Assembly: GCA_037132075.1 (NCBI GenBank)
Contig: JBAXPV010000052.1
Coordinates: 1 to 20,501, forward strand
Direction: 5' to 3'
DNA: 20,501 nt
Source: JBAXPV01 sp037132075
GTDB lineage: Bacteria; Bacteroidota; Bacteroidia; Bacteroidales; CAIXZF01
Below are positions 1 to 7,999 of the stretch, in pieces (positions within the stretch are counted from its first letter, which is position 1; every line of letters starts with the position of its first letter). The position numbers and the translations under genes were made by a program. A model generated the notes under the pieces. It saw only the letters and a program-made list of their open reading frames with translations, searched no databases and was not told where the DNA came from.

Positions 1-65
1 TGCTTTGACATACTATGATAAGGCAAAGAAATAATATAAAGGTATATACCGCTGAAAATTGGCAA

Positions 66-956
66 TCAGTGTTGAGCAGACAGAAAGGCCATTTCCCGGA
101 CCAAAATTTTGTAAGTCGACTCATTAACAGGAATAAGCGGAAGTCTAAGGATATTATCTATCGTACCGGTCGAATGCAAGGCTGCCTTTACTCCAGCCGG
201 ATTCCCGTCAATAAATAGCGCATCAAACATGGTTTGTAACCGAAGATGCAATTCCGCAGCTTGTTTAAATTCACCATTCAAAGCTAAATGTGTAAGACTG
301 GCAATCGCTCCAGGTACCGCATTGGCAGCAACAGAAATCACCCCGGCTCCGCCTATAGCCATCATGGGCAAAAGAAGACTGTCATCACCAGATATTACGC
401 TGAAAGCTTTTGGTTTATCCCGCAGAATTTTTGTGATTTCCCCAAAATTACCTGAGGCTTCCTTGGTTGCAATCACCTTATCAGAAGCACGGGCAATGCG
501 AAGAGTCGTTTCCGCAGTCATACCAACAACTGTTCTTCCGGGTACATTATAAAGAATAAGAGGCAACGGACTGGCCTCGATTATGGACAAAAAATGCTGA
601 AATATACCCTCTTGTGTAGGTTTGTTATAATAGGGCGATACCGATAGAATTGCATCAACTCCTTTCAAATCATACTGATGGAGGCTTGAAATTACCTCAG
701 TCGTGTTATTGCCACCTACTCCAAGGACAATTCCAGCCTGTGAACCATTGGCTTCGATGACAAATTGCAGGACTTCTGCTTTCTCCTCTTTTGACAAGGT
801 TACCGATTCTCCGGTAGTCCCTAGTACGACAAGGTATTCAATTCCATTGCCAATAACATTTTCGACAATATGCCCCAACGCAGTGAAATCAATTTTCCCT
901 TGCGCATTAAATGGGGTGACCAGGGCAAGCCCGGTACCTTCTAAGTTGGTTTTCAT
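66..956 (-). CDS. dapA: 4-hydroxy-tetrahydrodipicolinate synthase
   Basis: This enzyme condenses pyruvate with aspartate semialdehyde, the first committed step to diaminopimelate and lysine, in the cytoplasm. The 296-residue product has the family's usual length and (beta/alpha)8 pattern. Visible motifs are GTTGES (Thr47-Thr48, which relay protons and bind pyruvate), YYNKPTQEG (Tyr109), YNVPGRT (Tyr136 and the substrate-binding Arg141) and ATKEASG, with Lys165 as the Schiff-base lysine. I chose the ATG at 956; the frame stays open to a GTG at 965, but that would add only three residues and overlap the upstream stop. The stop codon of the DUF6913 gene lies one base before this ATG, so the two are almost certainly one transcript and probably translationally coupled. 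No terminator is seen in the 65 bases downstream to the window edge. Confidence 0.97.
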   Translation of the reverse strand: MKTNLEGTGLALVTPFNAQGKIDFTALGHIVENVIGNGIEYLVVLGTTGESVTLSKEEKAEVLQFVIEANGSQAGIVLGVGGNNTTEVISSLHQYDLKGVDAILSVSPYYNKPTQEGIFQHFLSIIEASPLPLILYNVPGRTVVGMTAETTLRIARASDKVIATKEASGNFGEITKILRDKPKAFSVISGDDSLLLPMMAIGGAGVISVAANAVPGAIASLTHLALNGEFKQAAELHLRLQTMFDALFIDGNPAGVKAALHSTGTIDNILRLPLIPVNESTYKILVREMAFLSAQH

Positions 957-957
957 G

Positions 958-1509
958 CTAATCACTGTTTTTTAACATATTCAGATAGCGGGCTGTGTTC
1001 TCCAGGAATTCTGCCTGGCTGGTATTGTCTTCCACCTTAATCATGACATCGTAGAAGGCTGTATGCTTTTCGTTGAAACGGCCAACCTTCATATAGGCTT
1101 TTGCCATGGCTGAAATGTATAATAAAGGATAATATTCCTTGACGCTGATATTCAAAAATAAGTCGAAATTTTCTTTGAAAAAATTGTTAACATATTGATT
1201 GACTGGCTTTTTATACCAGTTCAGATCTTTTTGCATGATAATGCTGTTGTAGATAGACTGGTTCAGGTAGCTGGGCAATTTGTTGTCATCATAATAACCC
1301 AGGGCAATGACAGTTTTTTGTTCTGTTTTTATCGATTTGAGAAAGTTAAAGATTACTTTGTAGGTTTCTTCATCCGGAATAGAATAAAGAACCCCTATGG
1401 TTTTTGCGTCATTCAGGGAAACCGTTTTGCGTACCCTGAGCTGGTTGATCAGTTCTTTTTTCAACTGCCTGTTGGCGATGAAGCTTTTAATAGTGTCGAG
1501 TAGATTCAC
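958..1509 (-). CDS. DUF6913 family protein, unknown function
   Basis: This 183-residue, lysine-rich, mostly helical protein has no signal peptide or membrane segment, so it is probably cytoplasmic. I recognise it as the Bacteroidetes-restricted family now called DUF6913; the N-terminus (FIANRQLKKE) and a central strand-rich block (IALGYYDD) are typical. Its function is not known to me. The start is a GTG at 1509, with no better ATG nearby. It precedes dapA with a single base between its stop and the dapA start, so the two genes are tightly co-transcribed. That is the main clue to its role, perhaps linked to lysine or cell-wall precursor supply, which is inference only. The family name is recalled from memory and not confirmed by a search. 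Confidence 0.8.
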   Translation of the reverse strand: MNLLDTIKSFIANRQLKKELINQLRVRKTVSLNDAKTIGVLYSIPDEETYKVIFNFLKSIKTEQKTVIALGYYDDNKLPSYLNQSIYNSIIMQKDLNWYKKPVNQYVNNFFKENFDLFLNISVKEYYPLLYISAMAKAYMKVGRFNEKHTAFYDVMIKVEDNTSQAEFLENTARYLNMLKNSD

Positions 1510-1527
1510 GTGGGTGGATATTTGGCA

Positions 1528-1559
1528 CTAAATTACTTATTATTTGATAATTTACCAAT
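1528..1559 (-). promoter_or_regulatory. Candidate promoter for the DUF6913-dapA operon
   Basis: On the minus strand, TAATTTAG (1528-1535; one mismatch to the Bacteroidetes -7 box TAnnTTTG) lies 20 bases downstream of ATTG (1556-1559; one mismatch to the -33 box TTTG). This would place the transcript start near 1522, about 13 bases before the GTG start. The spacing is ideal but each box has a mismatch, so this is tentative. Confidence 0.35.
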
Positions 1560-1625
1560 ATGCCAATTTTCAATATACCAATGTCCCAAATACATGGGGT
1601 GCAGGTATTATTCGGTATTAATGGA

Positions 1626-1633
1626 TACTTTTG
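1626..1633 (+). promoter_or_regulatory. -7 box of the MBL-fold hydrolase gene
   Basis: TACTTTTG matches the Bacteroidetes -7 consensus TAnnTTTG exactly. It predicts a transcript start near 1640, some 18 bases before the chosen TTG start at 1658. No good TTTG is found at the -33 position. Confidence 0.5.
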
Positions 1634-1657
1634 TGATTAATTATTAATTCAAATCCC

Positions 1658-2419
1658 TTGCAAATCACTTTCCTCGGCACCGGCACCTCCCAGGGAGTTC
1701 CTGTTATCGCTTGCGAATGTGATGTTTGTATGTCGAATGATGCCAGGGACAAAAGGTTACGTTCTTCAGTAATGGTTCAGACTAAAGAAACATCTATCGT
1801 TATTGATACAGGGCCTGACTTCCGCCAGCAGATGCTTCGTGAAAATGTGAAACGATTGGATGCCATCTTGTTGACCCATGGCCATAAAGACCATGTTGGT
1901 GGATTGGATGATGTTCGGGCCTTTAATTATATCCAAAGTAAAGCAATGGATGTGTATTCCAGCCCAGAAGTTCACGAAGTGATCCAAACCGAATTCTCCT
2001 ATGCCTTTGCCAAGGACAAGTATCCTGGCGTTCCTGAAATCAAATTACATAATGTAGGTGAAGCTCCTTTTCTAATCAATGAACTTAGTGTTTGCCCGGT
2101 TCATGTGATGCATTTCCGCTTGCCTGTCCTTGCCTACCGCATAGAAGACTTTGTTTATATCACCGATGCCAGTTTTATTTCACCTGAAGAAATACTTAAG
2201 ATAATGAATTCAAAAGTATTGGTGGTGAATGGTTTAAGAAAACAAAGACATTACTCGCACTTTAACCTGGAGCAAGCTTTGCATTTGATAGAACAAGTGA
2301 AGCCAGCAAAGGCTTTTATCACACATATGAGTCACGCCATGGGACTTCATGATGAAGTTCAGAAGGAATTACCGGAGAATGTGTTTTTGGCTTATGATGG
2401 ATTGAGGGTTGAAAGTTAA
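1658..2419 (+). CDS. MBL-fold metal-dependent hydrolase, PhnP-like
   Basis: This 253-residue protein belongs to the metallo-beta-lactamase superfamily, in the branch related to PhnP (a cyclic phosphodiesterase). The opening TFLGTGTSQG is the typical first strand and loop. The cluster C-x-C-x-x-C (Cys19, Cys21, Cys24) matches the structural zinc site of PhnP-like proteins. The active-site motif HGHKDH (His74, His76, Asp78, His79) is complete, with later metal ligands likely His152, Asp170 and His223. It should be cytoplasmic, as no signal peptide is seen. I chose the TTG at 1658 because it begins the conserved fold directly and a stop lies eight codons upstream; no ATG is available. The gene is alone on this strand, between divergent and convergent neighbours. 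The true substrate (cyclic phosphodiester, tRNA-like or other) cannot be told from sequence. Confidence 0.88.
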   Translation: MQITFLGTGTSQGVPVIACECDVCMSNDARDKRLRSSVMVQTKETSIVIDTGPDFRQQMLRENVKRLDAILLTHGHKDHVGGLDDVRAFNYIQSKAMDVYSSPEVHEVIQTEFSYAFAKDKYPGVPEIKLHNVGEAPFLINELSVCPVHVMHFRLPVLAYRIEDFVYITDASFISPEEILKIMNSKVLVVNGLRKQRHYSHFNLEQALHLIEQVKPAKAFITHMSHAMGLHDEVQKELPENVFLAYDGLRVES

Positions 2420-2489
2420 ACGACTTAGCGATATGGCGACTTGGTAACCTGCGAATCTAATCTAACGACTAACTACCAAAAACTAACAT

Positions 2490-4133
2490 CTACCGCTTGC
2501 GAACCTTTTTCAAAGTAAGCAGATTCATTGCATTACATCCCAAGCCTTCAACATTTTTAGCCCTGAAACGAAGCACCTGGTCATAATACAGCACCACAAC
2601 CGGCGCATTCTCAATGATGATCTTGTCCATCGCCTTGTATTTCTTGATGCGCAAGGTATCATTCAGCTCTTTCTGCGATTCTTCATAGAGTTTGTCGTAG
2701 TCCGGATCAGAGAAGTGGGTGTAATTCGGACCTTGGGGACTGAAATTCCTTGAATAGAACAAACTCAGGTAGTTCTCTGCATCCGGGTAGTCTGCAATCC
2801 AGGAAGCGCGGAAGAAGCCGAGCTTTGCCTGCGCCAGCATCTCGCGCATACTGGCGGCCTGGTGGACATCCAGCCTGACCTTCAAGCCTAAGTCTGTCAA
2901 TTGTTGCTGGATATAAGTGGCCAGGTCGAGATACGCATTGTTGGTTGACAGTACGATCTCAGGCATTCCCTTGCCCCCCGGAAAACCGGCAGAAGCCAGG
3001 AGCTGTGCAGCTTTGGCAGGATTGTAAACATATCCCCTGACTTCAGTTGAGTCGAAACCAGGGATGCCAGGCGGGATAAAGCCATAACAACCGGGCAATC
3101 CGATGTTATTCCGTAAATAACGCATCATCTTTTTACGGTCAAAGCCCATATTGATAGCCTGCCTGACTTCTTTTTTCCGCAACGGGCTGTCTTTAAAGCG
3201 TTCCAGCCCAGGATCAACCTGGAAACCAAGGTATTCAGTATTCAGATAGGGTTGCGTTGTCAGAATAAATTTGTCGCGGTATTTTGGATTTAAGGCGCCT
3301 GAAGGAGTCAGTAACTCATCTTTATAACTTGGGTCGAGCCCAGATAGAAAATCAAGATTCCCTTTCACAAGTTCCAGAAAAGCTGATTGTTTGTCGACAA
3401 TAAAAGTAATGGCAACGGCATCCAAAAAAGGAAGCCTCTCCTTCCCATCATATTCAAAATAGGTCTCGTTTTTAAGCATAACAAGCTTGATTCCTTCTTT
3501 CCAAAGTTTAAAGTAAAACGGCCCTGTTCCCACAGGATGTTTCCGGAAGTCTTTCCCATAATGCTCAACAATTTCCTTTGGAACTACCGAACAATATTGC
3601 ATCCCCAACAAACCCAGGAATGCAGGGAATGGCTGTTTAAGTTTAATGGTGAACGTGCTGTCGTTCAGTGCATTGAATCCATAATTAGTGTTGAGGCTAT
3701 CCACCAGAGTAAAGATCCATGCACCCGGAGATGCTGTTGCCGGATTCATGAGCCTGGCAAAACTATAAACAAAGTCATCCGCAATGACTTTCCTGGATTT
3801 CGTTCCACGAAACAAGGGATCATCATGAAAAAGGACATCCTGACGTAGGCTAAAAGTGTAGAGTTTTCCACCTTCAGAGATTTTCCAATGCCTGGCGATG
3901 CAAGGACGGATATTCAGCTGATCGTCAAATTGGACCAGGCCGTTAAACAGCTGGTTGATGGCCCAGATATTTGCCTGGTTCCTGGCAAAGGCCGGATCCA
4001 ATGAAGTGATCCCGGAAGCTTCATTGTAACGGAACACTGATTTTCCTGCATCCGATTGTCTTTCTGAACAATTGTAAAGAAAAAAACAGGCCAGTAAACT
4101 AATATATATATTGATGTGTCTTGATGAAATCAT
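2490..4133 (-). CDS. Oligopeptide ABC transporter substrate-binding lipoprotein (SBP family 5)
   Basis: This 547-residue protein resembles the DppA/OppA family of extracytoplasmic solute-binding proteins (SBP_bac_5), which capture peptides or nickel for an ABC permease. Residues 1-21 form a hydrophobic signal that ends in a lipobox-like LYNC with Cys22, so it is probably lipid-anchored; Asn before the Cys is unusual. Family landmarks follow: the ITSLDPAFA start of the mature domain, FTLVDSLNT, a VGTGPFYF strand, and the late block ADYPDAENYLSLFYS near the C-terminus. I chose the ATG at 4133. The frame stays open to 4397, but that extension runs antisense through the next gene and lacks a lipobox context. 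No permease or ATPase gene lies in the window. Divergence from a secreted deiminase and aminopeptidase suggests peptide ligands, which is inference. Confidence 0.88.
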   Translation of the reverse strand: MISSRHINIYISLLACFFLYNCSERQSDAGKSVFRYNEASGITSLDPAFARNQANIWAINQLFNGLVQFDDQLNIRPCIARHWKISEGGKLYTFSLRQDVLFHDDPLFRGTKSRKVIADDFVYSFARLMNPATASPGAWIFTLVDSLNTNYGFNALNDSTFTIKLKQPFPAFLGLLGMQYCSVVPKEIVEHYGKDFRKHPVGTGPFYFKLWKEGIKLVMLKNETYFEYDGKERLPFLDAVAITFIVDKQSAFLELVKGNLDFLSGLDPSYKDELLTPSGALNPKYRDKFILTTQPYLNTEYLGFQVDPGLERFKDSPLRKKEVRQAINMGFDRKKMMRYLRNNIGLPGCYGFIPPGIPGFDSTEVRGYVYNPAKAAQLLASAGFPGGKGMPEIVLSTNNAYLDLATYIQQQLTDLGLKVRLDVHQAASMREMLAQAKLGFFRASWIADYPDAENYLSLFYSRNFSPQGPNYTHFSDPDYDKLYEESQKELNDTLRIKKYKAMDKIIIENAPVVVLYYDQVLRFRAKNVEGLGCNAMNLLTLKKVRKR

Positions 4134-4151
4134 TGAGCAAAGGTATCTTTT
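4121..4151. promoter_or_regulatory. Overlapping divergent promoters, peptide-binding protein and deiminase
   Basis: On the minus strand, TACCTTTG (4138-4145) fits the -7 consensus exactly and lies only four bases upstream of the ATG of the substrate-binding protein, implying a leaderless or nearly leaderless message. On the plus strand, TATCTTTT (4144-4151; one mismatch) lies 20 bases downstream of ATTG (4120-4123; one mismatch to TTTG), pointing to the deiminase gene with a leader of about 58 bases. The two -7 boxes share bases 4144-4145, so the promoters could exclude each other. Confidence 0.4.
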
Positions 4152-4215
4152 CCTCCGATTGCATAAAAACAGTAATTTAGGCCCTCTGATTTTTTTATTC
4201 TTAACCATACCAATT

Positions 4216-5955
4216 ATGCTGAAAAAGGCGATACAAAAAGCGTTCGTAATTATCATCCTTACATTTCCTGTGGCAATCTTTGCCCAGCAATCAGAAACGT
4301 TACTGACCCATGAGATGAGTCCGGCAGAAGCTTTAAACAAGGGCTCAATCGGCAAAGCATTCGTTGAGACTCCCCCACCCTTTGCCAATATTCGCAATGT
4401 GGCTGAGTTTGAACCTATGGAAGGAGCATTGGTCCGCTATCCTTTTGGGATTCCATACCCGCTTATTGCGGAGATGTCACAAAATACCATCGTTTGGACC
4501 ATTGCCAATGGCGCCTCAGCGATCGCAACTGTCACCACAAATTATACAAGCAATGGCGTAAACCTGGCCAATTGCCGCTTTATCAATGCCAACTCAAACT
4601 CATATTGGACAAGGGATTTCGGACCATGGTTTATCCAATATTCCGACAGTAATTATATAAGACAAACTGCGATTGTTGACTTTCCCTACAACCGTCCACG
4701 CCCCTTAGATGATGAGATCCCCAAAATCGTTGCTGATTCACTGAATCTTCCCTGGTTTGGGATGAATGTCATCCATACTGGTGGCAACTATATGACAAGC
4801 GGGATGGGAAAATCTACTTCCACTGACTTAACTGTCGTTGAAAACCCAACACAAACGGTGGCTCAAATCGATCAAAAGATGCACGACTACCTTGGAATCA
4901 ATAACTATGACATTGTTGCGGATCCCAACCTTTCTACCACAATCGATCACATCGACTGCTTTGGCAAATACCTGGCTCCTGACAAAATCCTGATTCGTTC
5001 AGTCCCTCCGACCAATGGTTCCTATGCCGCATTGGAGGCCACTGCGCTACATTATGCCAATGACACCAGTCCCTATGGAACTCCATTTAAGGTATATCGG
5101 GTTTACACTCCGAACGACCAGCCCTATTCAAATTCAGTGATATTGAACAACAAAGTTCTTGTTCCTACGATGAATCAAATACAATATGATACAGCCGCAT
5201 TGCATGTGTATGAACTGGCCATGCCGGGTTATAGCGTATTCGGATTCAATGGACTGAGTGGTGGCGATGCCTGGATCTCCAGCGATGCACTGCATTGTCG
5301 CGTGATGGGCTTGGCTGACAGAGGCATGTTGTATATCGAGCACAAGCCGATTTCAGGCAATCAGCCAGTGCTGACACCTTATCCCGTCAATTGTAAGATA
5401 GAGACCTTTAGTGGACAAGGATTGTATGCAGATTCAGCCCTGGTTTATTATAAAGTCAACAACGGGGCATATAGCAGTATTCCATTGACATCCCTGGGAA
5501 ATCATCAATTTACAGCTAATATCCCTGGCCAGGTGAATGGCAGCACTATTTATTATTATATACATGCCGCCGACTCATCGGGTCGTCACGCCAATCACGC
5601 CCTCATGGGGCAGGCGGATCCACACATATTTTATGTGGGTACCGTTGGAATTACTGAACCAACTTTTGAATTAGGAGGTGTAGCCGGGATTCGGATGGTA
5701 TCACCCAGTCCGTTCAATCACCTGACTTTATTTGACTTTTCCATAAAAAGTCCCATTAATGGTGCCGTTGAAGTTCTTGATCTGCAGGGAAATATAATTA
5801 AGACTTTGGTAAAACAGCCCCTTGGACCGGGTTACTACTCTCTTGCCTGGGATGCCACGGATGACCATGGAGCTGTTGTTGCAGCAGGCTGTTATTTTAT
5901 CAGGCTCACAGCCAATGGTTCTCAATCTTCGAGAAAAGTTATTTATACCAAATAA
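4216..5955 (+). CDS. Secreted peptidylarginine deiminase, PPAD type, with T9SS sorting domain
   Basis: This 579-residue protein should convert arginine in peptides or proteins to citrulline plus ammonia outside the cell. Residues 1-24 are a signal peptide ending AIFAQ. The catalytic domain (about 60-385) belongs to the PAD_porph family. Asp134 in TRDFGPW, His245-Ile-Asp247 in DHIDCFGKY, Asn306 in YSNSVILNN and Cys361 in DALHCR match, by recalled alignment, PPAD Asp130, His236, Asp238, Asn297 and Cys351. Arg160 and Arg162 in NRPRP match Arg152 and Arg154, which bind the substrate's C-terminal carboxylate. An Ig-like domain follows (about 385-475), then a FlgD-like type-A sorting domain ending in RKVIYTK. 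Cytoplasmic agmatine deiminases lack these signals and use a GGGxIHC motif instead. The chosen ATG at 4216 begins the signal peptide; the frame opens further upstream, but only antisense to the neighbour. The aminopeptidase gene follows after 30 bases. Confidence 0.9.
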   Translation: MLKKAIQKAFVIIILTFPVAIFAQQSETLLTHEMSPAEALNKGSIGKAFVETPPPFANIRNVAEFEPMEGALVRYPFGIPYPLIAEMSQNTIVWTIANGASAIATVTTNYTSNGVNLANCRFINANSNSYWTRDFGPWFIQYSDSNYIRQTAIVDFPYNRPRPLDDEIPKIVADSLNLPWFGMNVIHTGGNYMTSGMGKSTSTDLTVVENPTQTVAQIDQKMHDYLGINNYDIVADPNLSTTIDHIDCFGKYLAPDKILIRSVPPTNGSYAALEATALHYANDTSPYGTPFKVYRVYTPNDQPYSNSVILNNKVLVPTMNQIQYDTAALHVYELAMPGYSVFGFNGLSGGDAWISSDALHCRVMGLADRGMLYIEHKPISGNQPVLTPYPVNCKIETFSGQGLYADSALVYYKVNNGAYSSIPLTSLGNHQFTANIPGQVNGSTIYYYIHAADSSGRHANHALMGQADPHIFYVGTVGITEPTFELGGVAGIRMVSPSPFNHLTLFDFSIKSPINGAVEVLDLQGNIIKTLVKQPLGPGYYSLAWDATDDHGAVVAAGCYFIRLTANGSQSSRKVIYTK

Positions 5956-5985
5956 CCTATTCCAGATTAAATTTTAATTGTTTCA

Positions 5986-7965
5986 ATGAAAAAAACGATT
6001 TGTCTTTTGTCTTTGCTTTGTCTTAGTATTTCAATGTTTGCCCAGGGCGGTGCCGAAATGTGTTCCCGCCGAAAAAGTAATATGTCACTGGCAAAGCTTG
6101 GATCACTCCTTTCACCCAATTCGCCACAACATAAGTTTGATGTATTGAATTATAAATTAAACCTGAATCTGTTTAGCAACTTTTCAGGAAGCTATCCAAA
6201 AAGCTTTGCAGCAACAGAGGTGATTACTTTGCGTGTTGATACAAGTCTGACCCAGCTGAGTCTTGATGCTGTAAATTCTTCACTGACAGTCAATAGTGTG
6301 GGAATGGCAGGGCAGAGCTTTTCACATTCAGGTGACATTTTAAATATTGTGTTGAATCAGCAGTACAATCCCGGAGATACCATAAGCATCGCCATCACCT
6401 ATATTCATAAGAACGTGAATGACAATCATTTCTTTGTTGATAATGGATTTGTTTATACCGATTGTGAACCTGAGGGAGCCCGTTGTTGGTTTCCATGCTG
6501 GGATAAGCCTTCTGACAAGGCTACAACCGACATTACAGCCAAAGTTCCTGTGAATGTCAAGCTAGCTTCTAATGGCAGGCTTGCTGACAGTATTATCAAC
6601 GGCGATACTGTAACCTACCACTGGATCAGCCGTGATCCCATGGCAACTTACCTGGTCGTTATCACGGCCAAAGTGAGTTATATGCTTGATATCATTTACT
6701 GGCAGAACCTTTCAAACCCCAATGTTTACACTCCTGTTAGGTTTTATTATAACAACGGAGAGACTCCGGCCCCCATCGAATTCATGATGCCCTTAGTCAT
6801 GACATATTTTTCAACGATTTTTTGCGAGTACCCCTTCGAGAAAAACGGATATGCCACCCTCGATCCAAATTTTAGTTGGGGTGGCATGGAAAACCAAACG
6901 ATAACAAGTCTTTGTCCGGGATGCTGGAACGAATCGACCGTGGTACATGAATTTGCACACCAATGGTTCGGGGATATGATCACCTGCGGGACCTGGGCCG
7001 ACATCACACTCAATGAAGGATTTGCAACTTATTGCGAAGCTCTTTGGTACGAGCATGAATACAATTATACAACATACAAGCAGCAGATTCAGGTTAATGC
7101 CAACAAGTATTTTAATACCAATCCCGGATGGGCCATTTATAACCCGGACTGGGCAGTAAATACCCCTTCAACCAATGCGATGTTTAATACAGCGATTACT
7201 TACTACAAAGGCTCCTGTGTCCTGTCAATGCTGCGATATGTTATGGGTGACAGCCTGTTTTTTCAAGGATTAAAAGATTATTGCACTGATACGGTGAACT
7301 TTAAGTATAAAAATGCGGTACTGCAGGATTTCAATGCAAGGATGAATCAGACCTACGGGCAATCCCTCGACTGGTTCTTTAACGAATGGTATAAATTCCC
7401 AAACAATCCAACGTATCAGAATTCTTATAACATTGTTGATATGGGTGCCGGCACCTGGAAATTGAGCTTTTTTGCGAAACAAGTTCAGACAGGTGCTACC
7501 TTTTTTAAGATGCCACTCGATTTGCAGATCTCCTTTGTGAGCGGCAATGACACCATGATCCGGGTAATGAATGATGTGAATGACCAAGTCTTTTATTTCT
7601 ATTTTCAGAAACAACCCACCCACCTGGTGTTTGATCCCCAGAACGATATCGTTCTCAAAGAAGGAGGAACAACCGTCAATATTGAAGATCCCGCCTTCAC
7701 CCCTAATGAATACCTTTTGTCGCAAAATATTCCAAACCCCGCCAATGAAACTACCATGATTCAATATGAGCTGCCCCAGAGATCTGATGTAGACATTAAA
7801 TTAATGGATATCACCGGCAAAGAAGTAAAGATATTAGAGCATAGAACAAAGAATGCAGGGATCTATCAGATTCATCTTAATACCAATGAATTACAAAGTG
7901 GTATCTATCTCTACACAATCAAGGCAGGAAGCTATTTTTGCTCGAGAAAAATGATGGTATATTAG
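5986..7965 (+). CDS. Secreted M1-family aminopeptidase with T9SS sorting domain
   Basis: This 659-residue zinc aminopeptidase should remove N-terminal residues from peptides at the cell surface or outside. Residues 1-20 form a signal peptide (cleavage near MFAQ). The N-terminal beta domain spans about 45-235. The catalytic domain carries the exopeptidase motif GGMEN (299-303), the zinc site HEFAH (321-325) with the third ligand Glu344 in LNEGF, and the catalytic tyrosine (Tyr406 or Tyr407) in TYYKGS. It lacks the long helical C-terminal domain of full-size M1 enzymes. Instead residues 575-659 form a classical T9SS type-A sorting domain with an IPNPA motif and the GIYLYTI strand. It starts 30 bases after the deiminase stop with no terminator between, so the two are probably one operon. 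The number of Cys residues is high for a secreted bacterial protein. Confidence 0.93.
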   Translation: MKKTICLLSLLCLSISMFAQGGAEMCSRRKSNMSLAKLGSLLSPNSPQHKFDVLNYKLNLNLFSNFSGSYPKSFAATEVITLRVDTSLTQLSLDAVNSSLTVNSVGMAGQSFSHSGDILNIVLNQQYNPGDTISIAITYIHKNVNDNHFFVDNGFVYTDCEPEGARCWFPCWDKPSDKATTDITAKVPVNVKLASNGRLADSIINGDTVTYHWISRDPMATYLVVITAKVSYMLDIIYWQNLSNPNVYTPVRFYYNNGETPAPIEFMMPLVMTYFSTIFCEYPFEKNGYATLDPNFSWGGMENQTITSLCPGCWNESTVVHEFAHQWFGDMITCGTWADITLNEGFATYCEALWYEHEYNYTTYKQQIQVNANKYFNTNPGWAIYNPDWAVNTPSTNAMFNTAITYYKGSCVLSMLRYVMGDSLFFQGLKDYCTDTVNFKYKNAVLQDFNARMNQTYGQSLDWFFNEWYKFPNNPTYQNSYNIVDMGAGTWKLSFFAKQVQTGATFFKMPLDLQISFVSGNDTMIRVMNDVNDQVFYFYFQKQPTHLVFDPQNDIVLKEGGTTVNIEDPAFTPNEYLLSQNIPNPANETTMIQYELPQRSDVDIKLMDITGKEVKILEHRTKNAGIYQIHLNTNELQSGIYLYTIKAGSYFCSRKMMVY

Positions 7966-7999
7966 TGTAGAAATCCCAATTATATCTTTATTTGTTGTG

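Noticed and set aside
1..9. TTGACA sequence at 4-9 as a sigma-70 -35 box
   Set aside because: Bacteroidetes housekeeping promoters do not use this consensus, and there is no -10 element at the right distance or gene in the right place.
1..65. tRNA or coding end at the left edge
   Set aside because: No cloverleaf, no recognisable protein, and the open frame from 15 to 218 is antisense to dapA.
2420..2489. Terminator between the convergent hydrolase and lipoprotein genes
   Set aside because: The 70-base gap has loose repeats of a CGACTTAGCG/GCGACTTGG and CTAAC type but no stable stem followed by a T-run.
3387..3848. 153-codon open frame on the plus strand
   Set aside because: It lies wholly antisense inside the well-supported substrate-binding protein gene and shows no recognisable protein features.
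4111..4397. Extended upstream starts of the two divergent genes, which would overlap by 287 bases
   Set aside because: The signal peptide of the deiminase begins at 4216 and the lipoprotein signal at 4133. The longer versions add sequence that is only antisense to the neighbour and would bury both signal peptides.
4216..5955. Reading the deiminase as a cytoplasmic agmatine deiminase
   Set aside because: It has a signal peptide, an Ig-like domain, a T9SS tail, the DALHC motif rather than GGGxIHC, and the Arg-x-Arg pair of PPAD.
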